From: Calocera cornea HHB12733
Lineage: Eukaryota > Basidiomycota > Dacrymycetes > Dacrymycetales > Dacrymycetaceae
Length of the DNA: 64,000 nucleotides
Direction: 5' to 3'
Assembly: GCA_001632435.1 (NCBI GenBank)
Contig: KV423955.1
Span: 1,614-65,613 of the forward strand
Shown: positions 11,861 through 24,347 of the stretch, piece by piece
Layout: the number at the start of each line of letters is the position of its first letter
Numbering within the stretch: position 1 is the stretch's first letter
Notes under the pieces: generated by a model
Databases searched by the model: none
What the model was told of the DNA's origin: nothing
What the model saw: only the letters and a program-made list of their open reading frames with translations
Made by a program: the position numbers and the translations under genes

Positions 11861-13823
11861 CTAATCGGACAGCCACGTCATCACAAAGTCGTACAAGGCG
11901 CGACGGAAAGCCCACGCGCTGGGTCCTTCGCTCCTCTTGAAACCTCTGCAAATACTGAGCTCATTCATGAGCAGCCATGCCCCACAGTCGTAACCATTGT
12001 CTTGCTGTATGACCGTCTCATCCGGGAACTGCCAGCCGGCCCAGCCGGCGTGTGGTACCCCCGCAACGTCTCGTGCCGTTTCGATGGCCTTTTGAACCCA
12101 CTGCACATGAATCAGTCATGATGCCATCCAAGATACATAACATGCCGCTTACCTTCAAATATTCTTGATGCGAACCTACACCTTGCAGACTGTTCAGAAA
12201 CGAGATCGTCTCGGCCTCGAAGTCCACCTTGCTCAGGGCCCAGTGGAAGTTCTTCGCATCATGGACTGGCAACAGCCAGAGCGGCCGTCTGAAGCATACC
12301 TGGCGATCATACATCTGCTGCATGGGGCCGTCAGCTGGAATGCAGTCACATCAGACGGGACTCCATACCGCATCTGACTCCCGCTCCTTCGGGATCGGGT
12401 ACGAGAAGTACTTGTCGAACCAGAAACGTTTGCTTTTCTCATTCTTGATATACGGCAGGTCTGCCAGCATATGAGGATCGAATATTCGGACGGCCGGCAG
12501 GCCGGATGGAGCCGCATTCTCAAACCATTCGTACGGTTGGCCTTCTTCGAAAAGCTTGCCGAAAACGGAAATGATCTGGTCATCAAGCCATTCATTGTGC
12601 TTGAACATCATTCGCAACGCCTTGTTGTCCAGGGTCAGCCGCTCGCTCCCAAACTGCTTGTGACGCCAGGGAATCGTCTCCCAATCGTCGGGGGAAGGTA
12701 CGTCAATCACGGATGATGCAGACCATTGCAGAGGATCCGTATCCGGCGTTTGCTGTATCTGATAGTTGGAAGCGGACCCCTGGGCATCAGCGCCCTCTGC
12801 TGTCCAGCCGGCCGGCCGGCCGCGGCTCTCGCCAGTGCGGCTGGACCTCTTGTTGCCCATCCGTACCAACTCCACCACCTCGGCCTCGGCCCCCTTTGGT
12901 TCGTCCATGTCATGATCCCTTCCCTCCCCTACTACCCCAGCTTCAGCATGGCGTGGCTGATCTGGCCTCCAACTAGGCACGTCCCATGATATGCGTTTCT
13001 CGAGTACGCTGGGTGACGGAAGAGTGAGAGGCGCGTCCAAGGATGCCGGAGCTGGTGCAGCAAGTCGAAGCAGCACAGACATCGCGTGAGGATCTTCAGC
13101 GGGGTGCACGGCCGGCGGGCCAGTCGGCCGCGATGACCTTGCAGGCGTGAAGGTATAACCCGGTAACAATTTGTCCAACGCGACAGGCGGCCATGCTGGT
13201 GTTGGCAAGCGAGACGGTGGTGAAAGGACATATGGTGGTACAGACATAGGCGCCAGCGCGGGGATTGGTTCATATGCCGGCCTATCTGTGTTCCCGCTGG
13301 TTGGAATAGGAGGCCAAGGAGGAGAAGACGAGCGAGAATGTGGTGACGATTCGCGAGGTGGCCATGGGGGAGAGGATGAGTGCGATCGACGGGCGGCTGG
13401 CTGGCCGTATTCGACTCGATCATTGCCATTCTCCTCCATCTCTTCTTCTTCAATGACCTCCTCAGCATACATCCCGCTCCTCTGCCGTCTCTGCGCATCG
13501 TCCATGACAATCCCACCCAGATCCTCCACTGCAACGTCCGCATCTCCCATCACGCGATCAAACGGATCCGAGTTCTCGGAGAACTGCTCTTCCCACGGAG
13601 TGGCCTGGGCATCGGTTGGGCCGGCTGACCGGTCGCGATAGCTCGGTCCCAGTGCTGGCACACGGTAAGGCGATGCCGACGCGGTCGCCATGGCCGGAGT
13701 GGGCGGTGAGAGTAGTCTCAGTGGGGGAGACGGCGGCGGGGCCGGCTGGGCGTTGCGGGCTTGATCTTGCAGCCAGCGCCTTGTCCTTGCAGCAGCAATC
13801 TTCGCCAATTCGATCGGATCCAT
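11861..13823 (-). CDS. Ulp1-like cysteine protease (C48 family), transposon-encoded
   Basis: The protein starts MDPIELAKIAAARTRRWL and has a long disordered Pro/Ser-rich N-terminal region. The C-terminal protease domain reads LTLDNKALRMMFKHNEWLDDQII (the LTI...WLND entry of Ulp1), then after an intron RRPLWLLPVHDAKNFHWALSKVDF with the catalytic His in FHW. The usual Asp/Asn follows in the next strand. The last exon holds VIQQDNGYDCGAWLL with the oxyanion Gln and nucleophile Cys (DCG). All triad positions look intact. Such enzymes cleave SUMO or related modifiers, and Ulp1 domains accompany several eukaryotic DNA transposon groups. The frame is open upstream of 13823 to the transposase C-terminus, so the two may form one fused protein. 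Confidence 0.85.
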
Positions 13824-13967
13824 GGTCGTCGTAGTGGGCGTATGTATGCGGTCGTTGTTGTTCCACCGCTGACTGGCAGGGGTGAGGGGAGGAAGAAAGA
13901 TGAAAGGGTCTCTCTCTGGTGTCGTCGGGCTGCCGCTTTGGCTGGCCAGCTTCTGATCGATCCCGAT

Positions 13968-16900
13968 ACCGCGTGCCCACTTGACTTCTGGAAGCGCACG
14001 ACATGTCCACTTCTGCCGCATATGGGAATGCTCTATTTCCATACGTTGCAGGCGCAACACATCGCCTGGATCTATTGCAGTTCTTAGTTAGTAGTGTAGG
14101 TGTAGGTGGGCTAGCCAGCCGGCCGGCCGGGGCGGATAGTACGCACCGCTGGATTGTGCAATGGCATCCTTCAATGCTTGTCTCTCTTCCTGCCACCATC
14201 GCATAACATTGTCACCTTCCCTTTCTAATCGTTTCTCTTCCTCACTACACCTCGCTCTCAAGAGCCAACCTGTCACTCCATGCCGCACATCTTCGTTGGT
14301 GACCCACGCCGGAGGCGGCTGGACAGCCGGCCACCAAACATCGTCCAAGAGATGGTGATCTTCGGTTGGCCGTTCCAGACTATCTGGATTGAGCTTCAAG
14401 GGAAGTGGAATATTCCAGGCCGGGTCGAAGTTTCTTTCCAGGGAGTCAACATATCCATTATATCTGCGAATTGCGGCCTGAGTCGTACTCCATCGCGGGC
14501 CATAACCTCGCAGTATCTGGTCCCTAAGCTTGGTCCCTGAGTTGACATTAAGTCAATATTCCATGTGGCCGGCCAGCTGGCGGCTTACCGAGTGGTTCCC
14601 GTCCCCCTCCTCTTGCCCGATGCAGTCGAGCCAACTCCCACATATGTCCAATCACGCGCTCCCGAATGTTTGTCTTCTCTTGCCTTGCAAGGACCAGGAA
14701 ATGAAGGAAGACGCTCGAGACGTTGCGAAACTCTGGAAATTCTTGCTCGATGTGAAGTTCAGTAAAGAGCTGTTCCCCTTTCTTCATTAGCTCGGCATGA
14801 GTTTGGTTTAGTCCGTCAAATGCAGCACGGTTGGCTGGCCGGCTGTTCGAATGGCTGAGGCTTTCTCGGGCTTCTTGGATGATTGTTTCTACTCTGAGCA
14901 TCTCATGCTGCAAGCGCTTGTAAATCCCGATCTTGCCCTCGATAGACTTCACAGACTCTGTCACTTCACTCAGACCAGCCGGCTATCCAAGAACCGATAC
15001 AAACACACCGGACTGTCCAGATTGCGGCTGCTCCACCTGAAGCTGATGCTGTTTGGCAAGCTCGCTTTCCGCCATACCGCTATCTTGGATGAGGCGCTCA
15101 GCACGATGACGATGATCGGCCAGTAATTTCATCTTCTGGTTGAACCACCGGCCGAGACTCTCTTTCATAGTCTCTCCACAATGGCGAAACTTTCGATCTA
15201 AAGCCATTACTCGACGTAACTTCTGCTTGGTCATCAACATATGGACGGTTTCCGGCCGGCTGGCCGTCGGCCGCCGCAAGCGAAAACACTTACATCAGCG
15301 CGACGGAGAATGGGAATCTCCCTCCTGGTGCGACTCCACACTCTCTCACTCCCCTCCCCATCGCTCAGACCAAATCCCTCTCTTCGACGTGGATGGTATG
15401 CTACCTGGCAAGCCCATTCGTGTCCATAGGCATGTAGAACGCTACAACCCATGATGATACGTGGGAATGCTTCACCGAGATAGCCGTACTGGATGGCCGG
15501 TGAGAACAGGTAAACACACGGCCAGCTGGCCAGCTGGCCGTATTGCTTACCAAGCGTGCACTGTGGTCCAGCTGACAACCAATATCGTACAGAAGGCCGA
15601 CGGTGGCCTGGTTCGGCAGTTCCTTCAGGAGCTCCAAGATCATTGCTACGACATACTTTTGCTGTTCACCCGGTGTTGTGATGTCACAGGCCAAGAGGGG
15701 AATGTCATGCCGACACAGCAACACGACGACACCAGTGGGATCGAAAAGCTTCTCGTTTACCAGGGCAGCATCCTCGTCTGCGACTTTGAACGACCTTTTA
15801 CAGCGCTCGAGCGCCTCGGCACTCAGCCGCGCTGATGTGTGATGGGCCGGCTGGCTGGCGCGCAAGCGAGCCATTTCTCTGCCGACAGCGTCGACAGCCT
15901 CCGTTGACATGAAGATCTCAGCCTTATACACTGGCACGCTCTCTGCCCCCCCCCCCGGAAACGGCGCAGCTGCCTGTTTCCATCGGCACAGACGATCACA
16001 TCCGGGCCCCTATTGGGATCCTCAGTCAAACAGTTGAGTGCCTGGGCAGTACCACTCACTGCATGGCTGACCGGCCCCACGTCGTTTGCGCAAAGCAGGC
16101 GGGGCAATATCGTCTCAAACGATGCGATGCACGTCCCCTTTGCCTAGCCTCAGCTGTTTCTGTCCGGCCAGGCAGCTGGTACTCTTCAGCTGGGTGGTGG
16201 GCATCGATCATTTGCAGCAATCGGCGTTTCCACTCTACCTCCGCCAGCTCGTACCAAAGTACGGCGCTAGCAAAGCTGCGTCTCCATGGATCTCGCAACA
16301 CCACGCGCTGACAGGAATAATCAGCTGGCTGGCTGGCCAAGTGCGGGTGGAGCACTTACACTCAAGGCATCGCGATAGAACCATCCGTGCTCCCCGTGTT
16401 TCCTCTGCAAGCCTTCACAGAAGGCATCCAATGGTGTGGCGCACGTTCGGTACAAGTGCAAATAGTGAAGCAAGAGGCTTTGACTGAACGCCATCTTGGC
16501 TTTCGTGGGAGTGCTGGGCCAAACTCCAGCCAGAACAAGCGCACGAGCCACGGTATGCTGCTCGCAGTATGCGATCTTCAGTTGGTCGCAGCCTATGACA
16601 GCCGGCCGGCTGTCAGTATCTCAGCCAACACGCGAGTTGGGTCGCGGCGCACCGTCAAATGACACACAGTCTACAGTGTGGACGCTAGGGCATTCGCAAG
16701 CCACACTACACATGGGGCGGTTGGAGGAAGGTGGGCTCTGAAATCCATTTGTGTCGGCGTATACTCGTCGAAGACTGTCAATTAGGTCCGGGAGAGCGGA
16801 GAGCCATCGAAGATACGTCTGCGTTTTCTGAGCCGCATATCGTGTCGCAGGGGCCGGCTGGCTGGCCTCTGGTGCTGGAGCCACATCTTCCCACACCTGT

Positions 16901-17166
16901 TGCCAATCATCCGGCTCTGGGGCGTAGATACTACTCGAATCAACGGGGATTTCGAATCGGCTTCCCCCGATGTATTGTGACCCAGCGACCAGCGAGGGGA
17001 GCGTCAGACTCGCACGCTTAGCCACCTTCTCTCTGCGCCTTCTGATTTCGCCCACGTCTGCTCTATGGGGAACATGTTGCGGTGTCCTGGCTTCGAGCGC
17101 ATTCTCTGGTGCCTTGCGTCGCTTTCTAGAGATAAAGGAGTGTGGCCGGCTAGGCATGGCAGGCAA
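13968..17166 (-). CDS. KDZ-superfamily transposase (CxC zinc domain, RNase H-fold), frameshifted copy
   Basis: The N-terminus (MPAMPSRPHSFISRKRRK) is basic. A CxC-type zinc cluster follows: CSVACEC, HTVDCVSFDGC, YCEQH. Then come LVLAGVWPSTPTKAKMAFSQ, CPACF, VIVCADGNRQLRRF and STEAVDAVGREM. The catalytic core reads VVVLLCRHDIPLLACDITTPG, GLLYDIGCQLDHS, LHAYGHEWACQVAYHPR and GLSDGEGSERVWS, which fits the D-D-E arrangement of KDZ transposases. A helical C-terminus (VRHGVTGWLLRARCSEEEKRLEREGDN) completes the family pattern. Between LRRF and YKAEIF the frame breaks at a run of 11 G (15946-15956); 9 or 12 would keep it. Several introns contain the GGCC/GGCT motif, for example at 15515-15540. The 3' end is unresolved: no stop occurs before the Ulp1 gene. 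Confidence 0.85.
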
Positions 17167-17295
17167 AGACTTTCAAGGAAGACAACATCTGACCTGGGCC
17201 AGCTGGCCGGCCACTGAACGGGAGTCCCATGTAATAAAGCACGTTTTCTCATGTCCTCATACCATGATGGTGCCTATGTGCGCACCGCACGGCCC

Positions 17296-17425
17296 GACCA
17301 GAACTGGTCGCGCTTGTCTCACATATCATTAACATTCACAGGGTCCAACCAGATCTGGTCCAGCATGACCAGATCTGTTTGCCAATCGACATATATGGTC
17401 ATTTGAGACCAGATCATGTCATGCA
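17296..17425. promoter_or_regulatory. Cluster of CCAGATCTGG-like sites between transposase and cargo gene
   Basis: CCAGATCTGG lies at 17349-17358, with near copies at about 17297, 17369 and 17409. The same word occurs in both terminal inverted repeats. The cluster sits between the start of the minus-strand transposase (17166) and the plus-strand cargo gene (17547), where a shared promoter is expected. It may be a transposase-binding operator; this is inference. Confidence 0.5.
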
Positions 17426-17546
17426 CTGGTCATTTAACCCCTGCAAGAACGGCTGGCCGGCTGCCCGCCGTTGGACGGCCTCATATTCAAGCCGATCCAA
17501 CTGTTCCACGAGTACAGCGCCACATCCCCTGCCCTACTGCCTCGCC

Positions 17547-18557
17547 ATGGCCACTGCAGCAACGACTCTACCGATGGGGACCGACCATGACTTCGAGGCC
17601 ACTGGTCAACTATACTGTGACAGCCCAAGGTGGCTTCCCCTTGGATCACAACCCCAGACGTGGCTTCGCCTACTTGTAGTGCGCGACTGGTACCTCATAG
17701 ATGATGATACCCAAGAAGAGATCCAGTGGATGGATGCACGGCTGGCCGGCCTCTCTTACCGCTATTCTGCCACAGGTTCCGGACCTCTGCACCCAGAAGC
17801 GCCTGGCCCATGGGCTTTCCAGCAGCCTTTGGGTCCTGAACCCACTCGTACACGTGCACCAACGATTTCCCTCTGTGGAGAAGCCTTCGCCGTGCCATAT
17901 GAAGGCTTTCAGAATGTGTGGAATAACGAGTTTTTCGTCTACACTGCTCTACAGCGCCAAATGTTGATTGCACAAGGGAGGCTGATTGGACCAGCTCCAC
18001 GCCGCTATCCAGGATTTGCCGATGCGTATTTTGATCTTGAGCATGCTGGCATGTACTTTCGGTGAGTTTGGCCAGCCGGCCACTGCACGTGTAACCCTTT
18101 CTGATTGTCAACCCATCGCAGAGGCACGTGGATCACTGCAATCTGCCAGATCTTTGTCTATCTACCGCAGCTCCGAATTGTGCTGATGCTCCACGATCCC
18201 CGTACTTCCGGCCGGCTGGCCTTCGAGGAATGGAAGGAAGAACAAACTGTCCGCTTGACGAACGTGATGGTTCCGATGGCCAGCGCGCCGTATTCGTTCC
18301 ACGACGTCCACATGTTGCCACCAGCCGGCTTCATCCCTCCGCTGGTCAGCGCTTGGTATGCGCTAGGAGCATCACATGGGTTCACGCGGCATGAATGGAT
18401 GGAACGCGACTTCCCGGGTCTCCTTCTGGCTCAGCTGGTCTCTTTCCGAGGGGGACCTGTAGAATGGGACATGAGTACGGCGCTGGAGGGACCGGAGACG
18501 GACTGGGATAATGCTGAGGGGGATGACGTGGAAGGTGCTCAGGCAGAGGCAGAATAG
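17547..18557 (+). CDS. Cargo protein 1 of the transposon, unknown function
   Basis: Two exons, with one intron at about 18063-18120 that contains the GGCCAGCCGGCC motif, give a protein of about 317 residues starting MATAATTLPMGTDHDFEA. It is rich in aromatic residues (WLPLGSQPQTWLRLLVVRDWYL, FQNVWNNEFFVYTALQRQ, GTWITAICQIFVYLPQLRIV) and ends in an acidic tail (DWDNAEGDDVEGAQAEAE). I recognise no family. The codon pattern and clean splice imply a real gene. It is divergent from the transposase and may share its promoter. Confidence 0.6.
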
Positions 18558-19962
18558 AAAGCGGATTAGAGCAGACAGTAATAACAAGTGTGTAAACGCT
18601 GAAGGGGTTGGCCAGCCGGCCATGAGCGTCAGTCACATGATTGGATGAACAACAGTAGACTTCGGAGAAATGAGAGCGCCAAGAACGATCTTTGAAAGTC
18701 CCCCTTCTGACAATCATACTCCACACATATTGGGTCGGCACTTAGAATGATCTCGCAGTAGAGAGGATGTCAACGACCTCCAGCCATGGGTACATATGCC
18801 TAGAAGTTATAGAGCTGACAATATGGCTGGCCGGCCCACAATGCTCACGCAAATGTGCATGTAACTCGGTCAGGCTTGCTTGGGTCACAACATCGGTTCA
18901 TTCAACCGCCTTGACCTGGAGCGCTCGGCTTTCGTTTCAATTCTTACAACTCAGCCTAGTGATACAAGGATATGTGGCTACTTTATGATACCGTTATAAT
19001 CGTGAATGTGGCTAGTGTGTGCATCCTTAGCAACGCTGAACGTTGAATTTCAGAGAGCGATAGAAGCATGCTTTCATGACATCAACATATACGACAATCT
19101 GTGAATCACTGCCTGGCTGGCTGGCTGGCTGTCTATGCCACGGTAGCACAAAGGTCTCACAATGCCAAACCGGTGCTGGGCATCACTACTGTGGTTCGAA
19201 GGCAGGCAGGCTGGCAGGCAGGCTGGCTGGCTGGCCAATGCTAGCAGTCTAACTCTTAAACTAACGTTGCTATGTGTCATTGTGGAATGGTGGTCATCTA
19301 ATGGCGAGGAAGAGTTTACAACAGCAAGCAAAGGTAAATGGACTGTGCCAAAATCAAAACACTGGCAGGCATGACATGTGCCGTAGGCTTGTGACTTGCC
19401 GTTAACACTCTTTATCCTTTCCATTGTACAACATTGGCAGAGAATCGTACAACATCGGCAGAGTCTTTCTCAACCCAAATAATATGGCTCTGTGGCCCCG
19501 TGCTGCTCTTTCTTACTGATGGGAGGTTGTCAAAGAGCGGGGACTTCCCAATCATCCGCCCCATCTTGGGAGTGTGTCAGTTACATCGTCCCTCTGATAC
19601 ATCCATGACTTAGCGTAGATCATCTTATCTACGCTATGTCAGACAATGGACGTTCTTTCTACCCGGATAAGAACCTCAACAGCTGGTTGGCCGGCTGGCT
19701 GGCTGGCTGTGGCATAGAGCCACCATTAATATAGTGTGACGCCAGGGATATGGAGGATCGATAACCCCCCCGGAATGATCCCTACCTATCATGTGCGGCT
19801 CTGAAGGGGCAAGAGAGGGCAAGTTTCCAACGTGACTGCTAGTGCCAGCCATCCTTGATGGGGCTGGCTGGCCGGCAAGTGCCATCCCGCTTGTGATTAA
19901 AATAAAATCGGATTGATTGCAAAGGGGCATGACAATCTATACAATAACACGAAGATGCTCAG
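18558..19962. other. Non-coding segment within the transposon
   Basis: About 1.4 kb without a supportable gene, between two convergent cargo genes. It includes GGCT-rich tracts at about 19111-19130, 19201-19236 and 19683-19710, and a short tandem copy of a TACAACAT(T/C)GGCAGAG word at about 19427-19463. Confidence 0.5.
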
Positions 19963-22900
19963 TTACCGAGGATCTCGTCGATCGCTGGGTATATCATAAT
20001 AACGACCGCGAGGGCCTGGAGATCCTTCTCTGTTCCACAAATGCTGCGGGGGACGTGGTGATGCCTCTGCGATTGGCGGAGGCATAGGTCGAGGTGGTGG
20101 ATATGGATAATGAACAGCGGGGTATGCTCTGATTTGCGAATACCGCTGGTGTTCGCTCTCGCTGATAGCCTGGTGATGTGAAGATGTTCCGACATGTTCC
20201 TCCGGCCGGCTGGGAGGATACCAGTGGCGGTTATAGTCATACACCTGGCTAGGCGGTGCAGGAGCATCGCGACCCTGTATGAACCACCGCTCATGGGCTG
20301 ATGGCTGGCCGGCCAACGCAGCCACCGGATTGGGGTGGTCCGCACGCCGGCTGACTGATGGGGAGGATGCTCGTGCTGCGACTACTCGCACAGGGTCGAC
20401 CTCTTGTTCGAGATAGGGCTGGCCAGGGTCACAATCACGTCCTTGGAGCACTGTACGGCCAGCCGGCTGTAAGTATACCTGCTCGAGATCCAAGTTGGGC
20501 TCCATGCGATTGTGCCTGGCCGCCACAGGTTGATATTGGCCTAGGTCTTCAGGTGCCGGCTGCGCCTGAAGATACCGCTGGTGAGCTGGGGATGGTGACC
20601 TTGTTCGTGGTTTATCTCGCCTACCAAGCGCGTCGCGCGGGCGCACTTGCAAACCGTGGTCTTGCTCGAATGCGACGGCCTCTGCGGAAGGGAGCTCTTC
20701 CTCGTCGTCCTCAAGAATATCAGAGATCTTGCGTTTGAATGGGATCGAATGGGGTCTGTTGATGCGCTCCGACGGCGGGCCAGCCGGCCCTGAGTCGCCG
20801 TCTTTGCTTTGGCCGATCCGCTCAGAAGCTGACGGCGCCTCGGAGGCAAGGCGAAGGGCCTTGCGCGCAGCATGTCTCGCTTTCGGTCGTTGGGATGGCT
20901 GGCTGGTTTCCTCGCCATGTTTGACGCGCTTAGTTTGGGGTGGGTCGTTATCATGCGGCAGATCATCGTCCTCCGGCTCGAGCACTCTGTTCTCTTCATC
21001 GCGGTAGGTCCACGGCTGGCCGTCCGACCGCACGATCAGTCGAGGGTTATGCTTCATGGGATCTTGTATGGCTTCTACAAGCACGATGTCAATAGACATA
21101 CCTGGCGCAGGGAGACTTGTCGTGCAGACCTTTGGACCACAACTCGACCCGCACTGCCTCGGCGGGGTTCTGGGTAGTGAATGCGCGCCAGATCGGCACC
21201 AGGTCATCTTCCACGCTATTCTGTAGCTGTGCGGCAAGCTCATGAGGCCACCGGCCCTCTGCAGGCCAGTTGATGATTGTGCATTTGTGTTTCACCGCGA
21301 GCTTCAGCCAGCTGGCACGCCATGGGCAGCTGGCCGGCTGGACAGCGTTAGGGTCGGATAACAGCTTCATTTCGTCTACGCAAGCCCGTTTCCAATTGAG
21401 TGTATGTATGAGGGGGATAGCTGAGCACGTACGAAGAAGATGTTTGCCCGTTCTTTGGATCTCCTCGCGGGCAACCTTCAGATTCTCTGGGCGCCGTCGA
21501 TCTTTCACCTCGGGGGGCGGATTGTTGGCCTGGCCATGCGCTTGCTTCCTAAGATACGTATGAGCATTAGCAGGAAAGGGAGGGGAGTGCGGCCAGCTGG
21601 CCGGCCATACGCAGTGAAGTACACCCAAGCGATCTTGCAACCGTCAGGCGTTCGCCGATAAGCCTCCTCTGTGTACTGTTGGACTACTCAGTTGTGGGAG
21701 AAATGTGCACAATAAGCAGTTGCGTACCCCTTGCATACGCTTGGTTTCATACACATGGTACATATCGGCACCATCCAACGGATGTAGTGACCCGATCTCC
21801 ACTCGGGCGCCGATATCACAACACCGATCGTACATGGAGTACTGACAAGAAGCATTAGCAGTAAGGTCACTGGGATGTGAACGTCAACATACCATGTGCT
21901 TGGTGCATTTCAGTAAGTCTGCCATGAGTTTACGGCGTTCGGCCGGCTGTACGGCCCGACCATCGGGTGCCATGTGCGCCTCATGCCAGGCAGATAGCCG
22001 CGCATGGAGCTCAACAGGATCTTGAGCTGCCTGTTCGGTATAGGCCGCACGGCAGGCGGCACTATTGAATGGTTCTACCAAACGGATAAGCTTCGACGGC
22101 AAATAGATTGAGCAAATACGTACCGCCATCCGGCAGCTCATCCCTCCATTTTCTCTGGAACATATTCCATGCATTGATAGATCGTGCCCAGCCCACGAAG
22201 GCACCAATCTCTTTCCAGACGCGTTGTTGTTGAAGGTTGTAATGTTGGCAGAGAAACTCCACCAAGCCACGCGTGAGTTGACGGCAGAACTTGATGGCCG
22301 TCCGGCTGTCCGGGGGGAGATTGCCGCTGGTATGCCCATACGTATCTTTATAATAGGTGGAGCATATTATCTTGGCTCGTTTCTTGAAGGCTTCGATTTC
22401 ATTGCCGCTGTCCTCCTCGTCATTGAAGCTGGATTCTACGATCTGGTCCCAGAATGGGTTACCAGCCTCGTCCCCCTCGATTAACGCCGCCGCCGATATT
22501 GATGGGCTCTTGCTCTGGGTCGAAGACATTGGGGTGTGACTTGGTGTAGACTTCATGTCGGGAGCATGAGAGCTTGACCCACTGGAGGAGGATTCCGGAA
22601 GCTGTAGGCCACCAGCGGTGGGAGGCATAGTCTCGGCCACGTCGTTGGCGAGCGGCCACGCCGGCTCCGAGTAGGAGGAGTGATCCACCGGCTGGCCAGC
22701 CGGTGGGTTAGACGCCCCACTCCGACTGGTTATGCCGTGAGAGAGCGTCAGAGCAGGAAGGTCTTTGAGGAATGCGGAAAAGCCAAGATCGGGCTGGCTC
22801 GCTGGGGACGCGTCGGACAGCAATTTGTCGATGTCTGCCTGTGTCAGAATCTGCGCAGCATCGCCAATGTTGGTACTGATATCGCCAGCAAGGAGAGGCT

Positions 22901-23434
22901 GGCCGGCCAAGACATTGGAGAGCGTTTGGGACTCGAAGCCGTCAAGAATCAAGTCTGTGGAGAGGTCGTATGATGCCATAGAGGCACCTCGCCAAGCCCC
23001 AGGTGTTTCGGCCACGAATCGGCGAGAAGCATCGGGCGAACCTTCGAACGATCTCAGATAGTGGAAAAACTCCTGCAACGCAGCACCGGAGGGAGTGTCG
23101 CTGGGCCGGCCGGCCGCCTGGCCAGCTGAGCGAGAAGTCAGCAAGATGTCAAGGCCAGGCGGATTATGCATATGCGCACCAAGGAGGTCGGCGGGTGATT
23201 GGCCCACAACTACGCCAGACTGTCGGGGTGTGGAGTCTTTAGAGATCAAGTCAGATCTTCTTGTAGATGGATGGAATCAAGGTACATACGCGCGGGATAG
23301 TCTGGTTCACCCTGGCGAGGTGTTGATCCATCCAGCTGGCCGGCCGTCGGCGGGAAGGGCTGCCTTTGCTTCGCTGCCTTGGTGGAAGGCAAGGGTGCGA
23401 AGACTTGATTGATCCCCAACTCGGTAAGTGGCAT
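19963..23434 (-). CDS. Cargo protein 2 of the transposon, large, unknown function
   Basis: Start at 23434 (MPLTELGINQVFAPLPSTK); the last exon ends at 19963. The first long exon (about 23230-22100) has a Ser/Pro-rich region and then a structured part (AIKFCRQLTRGLVEFLCQHYN, VWKEIGAFVGWARSINAWNMFQ, RKWRDEL). Next come an Ala/His-rich segment (LHARLSAWHEAHMAPDGRA), a YDRCCDIGARVEIGSLHPL segment, and a conserved-looking exon with LAVKHKCTIINWPAEGRWP. The final exon (about 21100-19963) is a long, charged, disordered tail. The W/F-rich block and the INWP motif resemble uncharacterised ORFs that recur in basidiomycete transposons; that comparison is from memory. Exon joins are approximate. Confidence 0.6.
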
Positions 23435-24347
23435 GACAAGTAGAACACGAGATGTCAATTAGAAGTCAATAGAAAGAGCTGCAAGAAGGGGCAAGAAACG
23501 GTTGGAATGCACGCGTCTTAGCACGCAAGGCGGGGCGCTTTGAGGTATCGGATGATTACACGTGACCGCATACACATCGCGCGACGCGTCGCATGCGGGG
23601 CCGGATGGAAGGCAGGCCGGCAGGCCGGCCAGCCGAAAATGCGCTTACACCATTGATTGTGGACTACCTAGTTGATCCTACATGAGCACCCGATGTACAT
23701 ATCTTCCAGTGTCCTACACAGCGCTGATTGAACAACAACAACACACAGCTGCTCGACTCGGCAGCAACACATGACATCAGCAGCAGCAACTACGTCCCCG
23801 CCTGAGCAGGCGGAACAGCGGCGGGAATGGGTGAATTCGATTTTTTTTCCGTGATGGTGCTTTCTTGGTGCGATTGAGGCAGATGACAGCCGGCCAGCCG
23901 AGGGGTGGAACAATAGAGCTAGCAAGGGTTAGGGGAGTTGGTCGTGCGGCTGGCCAGCCGTGAGCGTCGTGAGAGAGATCGAGAGAAGGAATCATGAGGA
24001 GGATCTCGACGCCCGCCGATGGTGATAGCAAATTCAGCAAGGGTTAGGGGAGCGGTCGTTCGGCGGGCGAAGGTCCAGCCTATCAGAGCAGAGATGCGCA
24101 TGCGCGCGAGTATAGAAGTACGATGCTGACGAAAAGGAGAGTGAATCTTGTGGAAGGCCGGCCGTCCGGGTCGTTGTTGTGGCCGAGATATTGCGGCATC
24201 CACCATCCGAGAGAAGAGAGAAGTATGTATCAGAGAGAGACAGAGAGTTGGTTGAAAATGAAAGGGAGGATAGCCGAGCCGAACATGATGTGAGTTGTCA
24301 GAATTGGGAAGGGAAGTCCGGCCGGCCAGCTGTCCGTCGTAGAGAGC
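23435..24347. other. Non-coding segment within the transposon
   Basis: No gene is supported. It contains an imperfect local duplication: AGCAAGGGTTAGGGGAG occurs at 23921-23937 and again at 24036-24052. Several GGCC/GGCT motifs are present (about 23605-23635, 23887-23900, 23947-23960, 24153-24170). Confidence 0.5.

Noticed and set aside
16621..17166. Cysteine cluster as a CRISPR- or retroelement-type zinc knuckle
   Set aside because: Its spacing and following motifs (AGVWPSTPTKAKMAFSQ) fit the KDZ CxC domain instead.
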